This document shows, one piece after another, positions 1 through 5,891 of a stretch of DNA of 13,719 bases. The notes under the pieces are model-generated. The model was given only the letters and a program-made list of their open reading frames with translations. It searched no databases and had not been told where the DNA came from. A program made the translations under genes and the position numbers. Each line of letters starts with the position of its first letter. The stretch's first letter is position 1. The DNA comes from JAQVUB01 sp033809415 (lineage in GTDB: Bacteria > Verrucomicrobiota > Lentisphaeria > Oligosphaerales > Oligosphaeraceae): NCBI GenBank assembly GCA_033809415.1, contig JAPXLT010000111.1:1-13719 (forward strand), in the 5' to 3' direction.

Positions 1-20
1 CCGTCCGTGTAAAGTCCGTG

Positions 21-90
21 TGGGTTGTGGGCGGCAGCCCACGCCAAGCCTTTTCGTGTGGTTCGTGGTTAAAAAATCCTTTTTTTGGAT
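21..90 (-). repeat. Interspersed repeat family B, copy after rsfS
   Basis: Read on the minus strand, this starts about 12 nt after the rsfS stop codon with a run of T, then AACCACGAACCACACGAAAA, then CTTGGCG and a hairpin. The hairpin is at 27-42: GTGGGC and GCCCAC pair around the loop GGCA. The same order of parts (T-run, AACnACGAA, CACGAAAA, CTTGGCG, GCCCAC-like end) recurs after thyX at 4665-4715, and the T-run and CACGAA part recurs after fabF. Positions 1-20 carry two more related CCGTGT units and may be the edge of a larger repeat locus. Confidence 0.75.
71..90 (-). terminator. Possible weak terminator of the nadD-rsfS unit
   Basis: On the minus strand, ATCC and GGAT can pair around a loop of seven A, followed directly by a T-run. 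The same module with a five-A loop follows fabF at 5869-5886. A 4-bp stem is short for an intrinsic terminator, so its activity is uncertain; its repeated position just after stop codons is the main support. Confidence 0.35.
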
Positions 91-102
91 GGGGGGGGCT
101 AT

Positions 103-549
103 TTATTGTCCAGGGATATCGGGCACATCCGTATCCGATGCAGGTTTGCGCGGACGGGTTGGACCTTGCTGTTGCAGCGGGGTGCCTCCGCGGTAAAGGA
201 TTTTACGGTCATCCCAGAGTTCTTCCAGATTGTAAAAATTACGCATTTCGGGATCGAGGATATGGATCAGTATCGAACTATAGTCAAGAACCATCCAGCG
301 GCTGCCGGGGACTCCATCCTGCCCGCGTGGGCGCAATCCCTCTTCCAGCATTGCTTTGCGCAACTGATCGCTAATGGCGCGGATATGCGGCATCGAGGTG
401 CCGCTGCAAACTATATAGAAGTCTGCCAAAATAGATGTTTCGCGCACATCAAACAGGAGGATTTCAGCGGCTTTGCGTTCTTCGCAGACCTCGACACAAC
501 GCCGCGCCAGGCTCTCTGCATCTTTCGTTTCAATTTCCTTTTGACTCAT
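103..549 (-). CDS. rsfS: Ribosomal silencing factor RsfS
   Basis: RsfS (DUF143/Iojap family) binds ribosomal protein L14 on the 50S subunit and blocks subunit joining when nutrients are scarce. The 148-residue product shows the family core: ADFYIVCSGTS at residues 42-52, the WMVLDY...HI stretch at 85-97, and FYNLEELW at 105-112. The core ends near residue 120. The last 28 residues are a Pro- and Gln-rich tail beyond the usual 105-120 residue length. The start is well set: the ATG overlaps the nadD stop as ATGA and is preceded by GAGGAG five bases upstream, so the two genes should be translationally coupled. The nadD-rsfS pair is a common bacterial arrangement. The stop lies beside a family B repeat. 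Confidence 0.93.
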   Translation of the reverse strand: MSQKEIETKDAESLARRCVEVCEERKAAEILLFDVRETSILADFYIVCSGTSMPHIRAISDQLRKAMLEEGLRPRGQDGVPGSRWMVLDYSSILIHILDPEMRNFYNLEELWDDRKILYRGGTPLQQQGPTRPRKPASDTDVPDIPGQ

Positions 550-1280
550 GAATTCTCCTCGAGTTGTGAAGCCTGGTTATTCTGATACAGGTGATGTTCG
601 CAAATATAATTCCACACGGGTGGAGACACCCAGGCACTCAAGTCTCCACCGCGGCGGCAGGCTTGCCGCAATTCCGATGAGGAAATATCCCACATCGGCA
701 AATCCTCCCCGGCCACTATGGATTTCTTCAGCTTTTCAGTATTTAAGACACCAAAATGGGGTAGCAGTTCGTATTTTTCCGGGGCGCGTATGCCGGGTCT
801 GGGATAGATGATAAAATTGAACTGCTGCACCAGTTCGCTGGCCCGATGCCATTTATGCAAGTCTCTCAAGCAGTCCATGCCCATCAGAAAGAACAATTGG
901 TAGTCCGGGAAGGTTTTGCTGAGAATCTGCATCGTATCGAAAGTATAGGATTTTTTGTCTTCCCGTTGCAGCTCGATATCGGAATAGCTGAAAGCCGGGT
1001 TGTCGCCGATGGCAAGACGCAACATCGCAAGACGATCTGGCGAAGCCGTCAGAACCTCACCATTTTTATGCGGTGGATTTCCACAGGGGATAAACATCAC
1101 TTCATCGCAGAGCTCCATCTGGATAACCCGTTCAGCCAGCTCGATATGTCCCCGGTGCGGCGGATCAAAGGTACCCCCTAAAACTGCTATGCGGTAAGTG
1201 CGAGGCTGAGGAGGCATTTCAGGCACTTTTTCTTCCGGCAGTACCGCGTTATTTTCCAGCAGATTATCGTTATCGAGCAT
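546..1280 (-). CDS. nadD: Nicotinate-nucleotide adenylyltransferase NadD
   Basis: NadD joins ATP and nicotinate mononucleotide to give deamido-NAD, the step before NAD synthetase, in the cytoplasm. The 244-residue protein carries the nucleotidyltransferase signature GGTFDPPHRGH at residues 35-45, followed by PCGNPPHK, the MGMDCLRDLHKWH segment that usually contacts the substrate, and DISSSELRQ (the ISST-S-IR region) near the C-terminus. About 28 acidic, Pro-rich residues precede the Rossmann fold. They may be a real extension, or the true start may lie further in, although no better in-frame ATG with a ribosome site was seen; the site at this ATG is only a weak GGTGA. It overlaps rsfS by 4 bases. 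A weak promoter candidate lies at 1326-1354. Confidence 0.93.
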   Translation of the reverse strand: MLDNDNLLENNAVLPEEKVPEMPPQPRTYRIAVLGGTFDPPHRGHIELAERVIQMELCDEVMFIPCGNPPHKNGEVLTASPDRLAMLRLAIGDNPAFSYSDIELQREDKKSYTFDTMQILSKTFPDYQLFFLMGMDCLRDLHKWHRASELVQQFNFIIYPRPGIRAPEKYELLPHFGVLNTEKLKKSIVAGEDLPMWDISSSELRQACRRGGDLSAWVSPPVWNYICEHHLYQNNQASQLEENS

Positions 1281-1325
1281 ATTTCACCAAAGGATAAGCA
1301 CAACAGCGCAAGCAAACTTGAACTT

Positions 1326-1354
1326 ACTATAATAAGATTACACAAAAAAGCAAA
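1326..1354 (-). promoter_or_regulatory. Candidate promoter for nadD-rsfS
   Basis: On the minus strand, TTTGCT (1349-1354) and TATAGT (1326-1331) are separated by 17 bases, about 45 bases before the nadD start. The -10 is good and the -35 is poor (three of six consensus bases). It lies in an AT-rich patch just before the repeats begin. Confidence 0.3.
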
Positions 1355-1360
1355 AAAAGG

Positions 1361-1541
1361 GCAGGGGACAGGGCAGTACTTGTTACTTAAGATTTTTTGT
1401 CCACGGAAAACACGGAAAGCGCGGAAAATTTGTAGGGTTGTTGGTTCCTCGTTCTAGAACCGCCAAGACGCCAAGGACGCCAAGGTCGGCTTTATGGAGT
1501 CGAGTCGTCTGTGTGGTTGCAAAGCGTTAAGTTAAGAGTAT
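1361..1541. other. Repeat-filled gap between murC end and nadD promoter
   Basis: No gene is visible here. The stretch holds several different repeats side by side: a degenerate G-rich piece near 1359-1376 (GGGCAGGGGACAGGGCAG, like decayed heptamers), a family C copy at 1392-1441, a 10-bp palindrome GTTCTAGAAC near 1450-1461, and three units of a CGCCAAGGA-like 9-bp repeat at about 1462-1487. The last 50 or so bases before the heptamer array show nothing recognisable. Confidence 0.6.
1392..1441 (-). repeat. Interspersed repeat family C, copy 1
   Basis: Read on the minus strand this matches the copies at 4600-4661 and 13590-13653: CCTACAAATTTTCCGCG, then TTTCCGTG units, then CCGTGG and a run of A. 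The internal units are 9-10 bp long, giving the same build as family B (three imperfect TTTCGTG-like units ending in GTGG-AAAAA), so B and C may be relatives. The upstream part shared by the other two copies (TCCGTCGAAGCAGC) is mostly lost here. Confidence 0.75.
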
Positions 1542-1543
1542 TG

Positions 1544-1673
1544 CCCTGCACCCTGCCCCCTGCACCCTGCACCCTGCACCCTGCACCCTGCACCCTGCAC
1601 CCTGCACCCTGCACCCTGCACCCTGCACCCTGCACCCTGCACCCTGCACCCTGCACCCTGCACCCTGCACCCT
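1544..1673 (-). repeat. Heptamer tandem array (GGGTGCA) at murC stop
   Basis: Eighteen full 7-bp units plus a partial one, reading CCCTGCA on the plus strand and GGGTGCA on the minus (murC coding) strand. Only one unit near the distal end deviates (CCCTGCC). One base separates the murC TAG stop from the first GGG. GGG tracts spaced by TGCA fit the G3N1-7 quadruplex pattern many times over. The unit has no stop codon in any of the six frames, so open frames here carry no coding information. Confidence 0.97.
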
Positions 1674-2978
1674 CTAGTTCTTCCACATTTCGACGAGTGG
1701 TTTTACGGTCTGGCCGATATCTCCGGCGCCGATTACAGCCAGGAGCGTCGGTTTCGTTGTCGGCAAAGTTTCTCGCAGGGCGGCACAAATCTCGTCAGGG
1801 GAGGATGTCAGATAAGCTGCTTTGCCGGGTGAGATGGCATTGATTTGCGTAACGATTTCGCGTGGATCAGCCAGAGTGGAGTCCTCTTTCCAGGCAGCAA
1901 ATGGAGCTGCTATCCAGACCCGGTCAGTGCTGGCTAGAATCCTGGCAAATTCGGCTGCGTATCGTCTCACCCGTTCGAAGCGATGCGGTTGAAAGACGAT
2001 CCAGAGTTCGTGTTGTGGCCATTTTTCTCGCAGAGCCTCGAGGCTGGCTCGTAATTCCGTTGGATGGTGTGCGTAATCTTCAATCAGCACACGACATGCA
2101 TCCGCACTTGTCCAGCGCAAGCTGAGGCGTCGCAAAACCCCGGGAAAGCTGGCTATGGCCTGCATGGAATCAGCCGGATCGATGCCCAGTTCCTGTGCAA
2201 GCCGGACTGCCATGGCGGCATTCTGGCGGTTATGCAGTCCGGGCAGTGGCAGTACGCCGACCTTTTCGGCCAAACTTTGATCCAAAAACTGGCATCGAGC
2301 TAAATTTCCCAATACCCGCCGGGAGGCGGGCGTATCCCAGGTAAAAACTTTTCCGGCTTTCGAGGCAAACTCGAAGAAGCAGTTTTCGAGGTTTTGCACT
2401 CCGCCCAGGCTCCAGCAATGATCATCGTCGATATTCAGAATCGCGGCCATGGTAGCGCTGAGCAGAGCCTGCGTGCCATCGCTTTCATCGACCTCGGTGA
2501 TCAGCAATTTCCCCTGCCCGGCGCTTGCGGAAACATTCCAGCCGTCAACACGACCGCCGACTAGAAAGCCAGGCTGCAAGCCGGCGTGGATCGCCAAGTG
2601 CGCCAGCATCGCTGTCGTGGTAGTTTTGCCATGCGAACCGGCCACCGCAACAACCTGCGGGAAGAATTCCGCGAGGCGAGCCAGAAACGCCCCGCGAGAG
2701 CAGCTGGGAATCCGCCGTTTTTCGGCAGAAAGGCGTTCGGGATTGCCGGGCGGCACCGCAGACGAATAGACCAGCAGATCAATATCATCCGGCAAGTCGC
2801 CATCCTGACCGACTTTGACCTGGCAGCCCCGCTGCCGCAGCAAAGTCAGATATTCTGAATCGACTGAATCGCTGCCGCTGACCCGCACAGCACAATCGCA
2901 GGCAATCTGGGCCAGACCAGCCATGCCGACTCCACCACAGCCGGAAAAATACAGATGACGCCAGGGTAATTTCAGCAT
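1674..2978 (-). CDS. murC: UDP-N-acetylmuramate--L-alanine ligase MurC
   Basis: MurC adds L-alanine to UDP-N-acetylmuramate with ATP, the first peptide step of peptidoglycan precursor synthesis in the cytoplasm. The 434-residue product has the Mur ligase domains in order: a nucleotide-binding GCGGVGM loop (13-19), the P-loop GSHGKTT (114-120), EVDESDG (162-168), NIDDDH (182-187), GLHN (247-250), FPGVLRR (278-284), and the MurC-type DYAHHPTE (301-308) with FQPHRF (329-334). It is slightly shorter than many MurC proteins. The related tripeptide-recycling enzyme Mpl is the main alternative, but the short length and biosynthetic setting favour MurC. The ATG overlaps the upstream transporter by 7 bases, with GAGGA about eight bases upstream, which suggests translational coupling. 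The TAG stop sits beside the heptamer array. Confidence 0.92.
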   Translation of the reverse strand: MLKLPWRHLYFSGCGGVGMAGLAQIACDCAVRVSGSDSVDSEYLTLLRQRGCQVKVGQDGDLPDDIDLLVYSSAVPPGNPERLSAEKRRIPSCSRGAFLARLAEFFPQVVAVAGSHGKTTTTAMLAHLAIHAGLQPGFLVGGRVDGWNVSASAGQGKLLITEVDESDGTQALLSATMAAILNIDDDHCWSLGGVQNLENCFFEFASKAGKVFTWDTPASRRVLGNLARCQFLDQSLAEKVGVLPLPGLHNRQNAAMAVRLAQELGIDPADSMQAIASFPGVLRRLSLRWTSADACRVLIEDYAHHPTELRASLEALREKWPQHELWIVFQPHRFERVRRYAAEFARILASTDRVWIAAPFAAWKEDSTLADPREIVTQINAISPGKAAYLTSSPDEICAALRETLPTTKPTLLAVIGAGDIGQTVKPLVEMWKN

Positions 2979-4387
2979 GTCACCAAGTCCTCACGGGATT
3001 TCTCGAGGGAGCTAAAACGGATTTTTTTCCAGCGTCCCGTGCGGAAACGCCAGTAGATCAGAAAACCGCCCACTACGGAGGAGATCACCCAGACCCTCCA
3101 GCTGCCCAGCAAGGTGAAATCCAGTATTCTAGTGGTGATCATGACGTTGATTGCCAGAAACCAGTGGTAGAAGAGGCCAATCAGCATTGCCCATAAGGTG
3201 TCACCGCCACCTCGAAGCGCACCACTGAAAGCCAGGTAAATGCCATCAAAGATCAGATAAAAGGCCGCCCATCGCAACATCGGCACCGCCAGTTGCGTCA
3301 CGAGGCGGTAATCCAAACCACCGGATTCCGGAGTGAAAAAGCTGATCAGCGATTTGGGAATTCCGAGGAATACCGCCATGATCAGGAGGCTGTACGCGAC
3401 ATTGAGTTTGCAGCCCGAATAGGCCGCATCTTCAGCTGCCTTGACATCCCCTGCCCCAAGGTTTTGACTGACTAGCGTAGTCACGGCGACTTGCACTCCC
3501 GATAGCGGGAAGAAGGCAATCAGGTCCCAGTTCATCACGATGGTGACTGCCGCTGCCGCATCAGCGCCATACCCATGAAATATGGCAATGACTAGATTGT
3601 AGGCAACTGTGCCGAGGAATGAATCCAGACCGGCGGGAAGACCATATCGAAGCAAAGCCTTGGTGACCATGGGATCGTATTTTCGCGCATGGGGGTTCCG
3701 GTACTCGGGTTTCCGGCAATATTGCAGGAAGACTGCCAGGAGGATGACGGCCATTGTCAGACTGGCCAGCAGAGTGCCCACAGCCGCACCGGCAATTCCC
3801 ATCCTTGGAAAACCGAATTTACCGAAGATCAGTAAATAATTAAAGAGCAGGTTGACCAGCATGGAAACGAAACTGGCCTGCATGATGATCTTTGTCTTGC
3901 CGATACCGGAAAAGAAAGCGGCCAAAGGAGTTCTGATTCCAGCCAGTAAACTGCCGCCAAACAGCATATACCAGAAATAGGTTTTTGCGAGTTTGACTTG
4001 CAAAGGGTCGTGCCCGGCCAGCGCAAAGGTTCGCACAGCCAGAAATCCGATAGCGACCACTAGTGGATAGGAAAGCAATCCCAGGCGCAGTCCATGCCAG
4101 ACAACTGGCAGACATCCCGGATGGTTCCCGGCACCATAATGACGTGCAACCATGGCGGAGACATAGGAAATGACACCGACAAAGAAGACCGTACAGCTCC
4201 AAGCGGTCAGTCCGGCGCTCATGCAGGCGGCCATGTGCTCCTTTCCAACATAGGCAAGGAAAAGCCGGTCGACAAACATCATCACCGTATCAAAAATATT
4301 GGATAGGATCATCGGCACCGCAATGGGGATCAGCGCAGCGATTCCGCCAGCACCCTGCCAATGCCTGTTGAAAAATTGGCGTAACAT
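2972..4387 (-). CDS. MATE-family multidrug/efflux transporter
   Basis: This is a polytopic inner-membrane protein of 471 residues, in the normal 440-480 range for MATE exporters, which expel cationic or toxic compounds using a Na+ or H+ gradient. The N-terminus matches the MATE pattern: ALIPIAVPMILSN, then MFVDRLFLAYVG. About twelve hydrophobic segments follow, with the inter-half repeat near RYGLPAGLDSFLG. The substrate cannot be told. I start it at the ATG at 4385-4387. The open frame runs 49 residues further upstream, but that extension is encoded by the GTCCAT repeats (4394-4500) and reads like low-complexity sequence. An in-frame ATG at 4408 is possible. No clear ribosome site is seen at either. 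It overlaps murC by 7 bases. A flippase-like role in wall synthesis is conceivable from that linkage but unproven. Confidence 0.88.
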   Translation of the reverse strand: MLRQFFNRHWQGAGGIAALIPIAVPMILSNIFDTVMMFVDRLFLAYVGKEHMAACMSAGLTAWSCTVFFVGVISYVSAMVARHYGAGNHPGCLPVVWHGLRLGLLSYPLVVAIGFLAVRTFALAGHDPLQVKLAKTYFWYMLFGGSLLAGIRTPLAAFFSGIGKTKIIMQASFVSMLVNLLFNYLLIFGKFGFPRMGIAGAAVGTLLASLTMAVILLAVFLQYCRKPEYRNPHARKYDPMVTKALLRYGLPAGLDSFLGTVAYNLVIAIFHGYGADAAAAVTIVMNWDLIAFFPLSGVQVAVTTLVSQNLGAGDVKAAEDAAYSGCKLNVAYSLLIMAVFLGIPKSLISFFTPESGGLDYRLVTQLAVPMLRWAAFYLIFDGIYLAFSGALRGGGDTLWAMLIGLFYHWFLAINVMITTRILDFTLLGSWRVWVISSVVGGFLIYWRFRTGRWKKIRFSSLEKSREDLVTC

Positions 4388-4393
4388 TGTAAT

Positions 4394-4500
4394 ATGGACA
4401 AAGGACATGGACAAGAATGGACACGATGGACAGAATGGACAAGAATGGACTGCTGAATGGACAATGGACAATGGACGGGAATGGACGATGGACAATGGAC
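4394..4500 (-). repeat. Irregular GTCCAT repeat upstream of the MATE gene
   Basis: Twelve copies of ATGGAC on the plus strand (GTCCAT on the coding strand of the MATE gene), spaced irregularly by 0-7 bases of A- and G-rich filler. The TGGACA core is shared with the regular 9-bp array after rho (10329-10535), so this could be a decayed relative. It lies within 10 bases of the transporter start and would be in its mRNA leader if transcription enters from upstream. Confidence 0.85.
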
Positions 4501-4599
4501 AGAGATTATGTCGCACCCTCAGGGCTGATTCCAATATCGCCGATCCGTCCGATCCGTCGGAGAAAACAATAGGTCAGATCACAAATTCGCGTGCAATCT
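4501..4599. other. Gap without gene, two 9-bp units
   Basis: Part of the 331-base gap between thyX and the MATE gene. It contains two perfect tandem copies of CGATCCGTC at 4541-4558 and otherwise nothing I recognise. No gene, RNA or convincing promoter was seen. Confidence 0.5.
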
Positions 4600-4661
4600 C
4601 ATCCGTCGAAGCAGCAACCCTACAAATTTTCCGCGCTTTCCGTGCTTTCCGTGGACAAAAA
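4600..4661 (+). repeat. Interspersed repeat family C, copy 2
   Basis: Runs from CATCCGTCGAAGCAGC through CCTACAAATTTTCCGCG and two CTTTCCGTG units to GTGGACAAAAA. Compared by eye with the copy at 13590-13653, only about four positions differ across some 54 bases. It runs straight into the family B copy at 4665. Confidence 0.85.
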
Positions 4662-4664
4662 TAG

Positions 4665-4715
4665 GTTGTGGGCGTCAGTGCGCCAAGTATTTTCGTGTAT
4701 TTTCGTTGTTAAAAA
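4665..4715 (-). repeat. Interspersed repeat family B, copy after thyX
   Basis: On the minus strand the T-run begins about three bases after the thyX stop, followed by AACAACGAAAATACACGAAA, then CTTGGCGCA and GCCCACAA. It is in the same orientation, with the same order of parts, as the copy after rsfS. Confidence 0.85.
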
Positions 4716-4718
4716 TAT

Positions 4719-5411
4719 TCACCATCCGGAGATTCTGGCGATGTTTGGGATGCTGGGTCGCACCAGTTTTTTGATGGCCTCGGCATATTCCCGGATTTCC
4801 CACTGGGCATGTTCGCTGGCACGCAATTCGATGAATTTCAGTAGATTGCTTAAATCGACAGTAGCCCAGAAGGTAGTCATCAGATTTTGCGGTAGCACAC
4901 CGCGAGCCTGTTCACGGCAGACCCCCTTGTTCAGCAAATCCTGATATACGGCCAGTGCAGCGGCATTCTGCTTGTTGATTATCTCCCGGCATTGCTCCTG
5001 GTCAAGCGTCGCATCCGCCACGACCGAAGCCTGCCGGTTGTTCGTCGCCTGGGCGCGAATTTCCGGTGGCACATAGAACTCGAGGTCTTCCTCCGTGTAT
5101 CTACGGGAGATTTCGTTGTAGGACCAGGTGCGGTGCCGATGCCACTGGGAGCGCACGAACAGGGGACAGTGCACAAGGAATGTAAAGACGACATGTTCCA
5201 GCGGAGTGTTGTGATGATTTTCCAGAAGATACTCGATCAGAACGACATCGCGCTCGTTCATCTCACTGCGCATTTTGCCGAAGGAGACCCTGGCGGCATT
5301 GACCACGGTTATTTCCGAACCCATCTGGTTTACCAGACCAATCCACCCCTGCCCCCCTAATACCAAAATATGGTTTTCAGGCGGAATATTAACACTGGCA
5401 AGCTTAGCCAT
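4719..5411 (-). CDS. thyX: Flavin-dependent thymidylate synthase ThyX
   Basis: ThyX makes dTMP from dUMP using methylene-tetrahydrofolate and FAD with NADPH, replacing the unrelated ThyA. The 230-residue protein has the diagnostic RHRxxSxNE motif as RHRTWSYNE at residues 92-100, followed by SRRY, and the C-terminal LRASEHAQWEIR segment that holds the dUMP-activating arginine. The length is normal for the family. The start is firm: AAGGAG lies five bases before the ATG. The acyl carrier protein gene ends 69 bases upstream with no repeat between, so the two probably share a transcript. The stop is followed within a few bases by a family B repeat. Confidence 0.96.
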   Translation of the reverse strand: MAKLASVNIPPENHILVLGGQGWIGLVNQMGSEITVVNAARVSFGKMRSEMNERDVVLIEYLLENHHNTPLEHVVFTFLVHCPLFVRSQWHRHRTWSYNEISRRYTEEDLEFYVPPEIRAQATNNRQASVVADATLDQEQCREIINKQNAAALAVYQDLLNKGVCREQARGVLPQNLMTTFWATVDLSNLLKFIELRASEHAQWEIREYAEAIKKLVRPSIPNIARISGW

Positions 5412-5480
5412 GCTGTCTCCTTTTGGGAAGCACTATGAACAATTTCAACGGCGAAAAAACATCCAAACCAGCTAAGAAAC

Positions 5481-5726
5481 TTATTTATTGGCCAGTTTTG
5501 GTTCGAGATAATCCACGCAGCTCTGAAGCGTTGCCAGCTGCTCGTAATCAGCCTCGGGGACTTCCACGCCATATTGCTTGCGAAGCTCCATGACTACATC
5601 GAGAAAATCCATTGATTCGAGTTTGCCACGAAGGCTTTCCTCAGGACCCAGAGCCGACCAATCCTCGTCCGGGACGATATCAGTGATAATGTCGAGGATG
5701 GCTTTCGAAATTTCAGCGCGTGTCAT
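5481..5726 (-). CDS. Acyl carrier protein
   Basis: A small acidic four-helix carrier of 81 residues whose serine receives phosphopantetheine and carries the growing acyl chain. The modification site is Ser38 in LESMDFLDVV; most fatty-acid ACPs have DSLD here, so the ES-M variant is a mild departure. The C-terminal half (YGVEVPEADYEQLATLQSCVDYL) is typical. The start is ATG at 5724-5726, with GGAG ten bases upstream. A longer open frame reaches 5825, but that part is encoded by spacer and repeat sequence. It lies 165 bases downstream of the ketosynthase. Together they may serve housekeeping fatty acid synthesis or a specialised acyl product. Confidence 0.88.
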   Translation of the reverse strand: MTRAEISKAILDIITDIVPDEDWSALGPEESLRGKLESMDFLDVVMELRKQYGVEVPEADYEQLATLQSCVDYLEPKLANK

Positions 5727-5798
5727 TCTTTTCAATCTCCAAGTTACTTTTATGATGTATGAGTCAAACCGAAAATAAACGTTATTCAGTTCGTTTCC

Positions 5799-5886
5799 AA
5801 AAAGGTTTTTAACCACGAAAGTCACGAAAAAGCACGAACTTTCGTGTCTTTTCGTGTGGTTTGTGGTTAAAAAATCCTTTTTGGAT
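5799..5886. repeat. Near-palindromic pair of family B repeats
   Basis: Two family B units face each other: a left arm of about 40 bases (AAAAAGG, T-run, AACCACGAA, CACGAAAAAGCACGAA) and a right arm that is nearly its reverse complement. The centre is CACGAA-CT-TTCGTG at 5833-5846. The RNA could fold into a long imperfect hairpin. It lies between the fabF-like stop and the ACP start, so it is either in the shared transcript or separates the two genes. Confidence 0.85.
5869..5886 (-). terminator. Possible weak terminator after the ketosynthase gene
   Basis: Six bases after the TAG stop, the coding strand reads ATCC, five A, GGAT, then a T-run. It is the same module as after rsfS (71-90) and forms the outer edge of the inverted repeat. 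The stem is only 4 bp. Confidence 0.3.
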
Positions 5887-5891
5887 GGGGT

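Noticed and set aside
85..585. 166-residue plus-strand open frame over rsfS
   Set aside because: Antisense shadow of rsfS, which has clear motifs and a ribosome site.
1392..1441. Insertion sequence remnant
   Set aside because: No transposase fragment, terminal inverted repeats or target duplications could be seen around any family C copy.
1544..1673. CRISPR array
   Set aside because: Units of 7 or 9 bp are contiguous with no spacers, and no cas genes are in the window.
1492..1788. Open frame with GAGCRVQ repeats across the heptamer array
   Set aside because: It is the heptamer read as codons plus an out-of-frame part of murC. The same pseudo-protein appears at 13468-13707.
1674..2978. Mpl (murein tripeptide ligase) instead of MurC
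   Set aside because: Both share the motifs, but the length and biosynthetic context fit MurC better. Not fully excluded without a tree.
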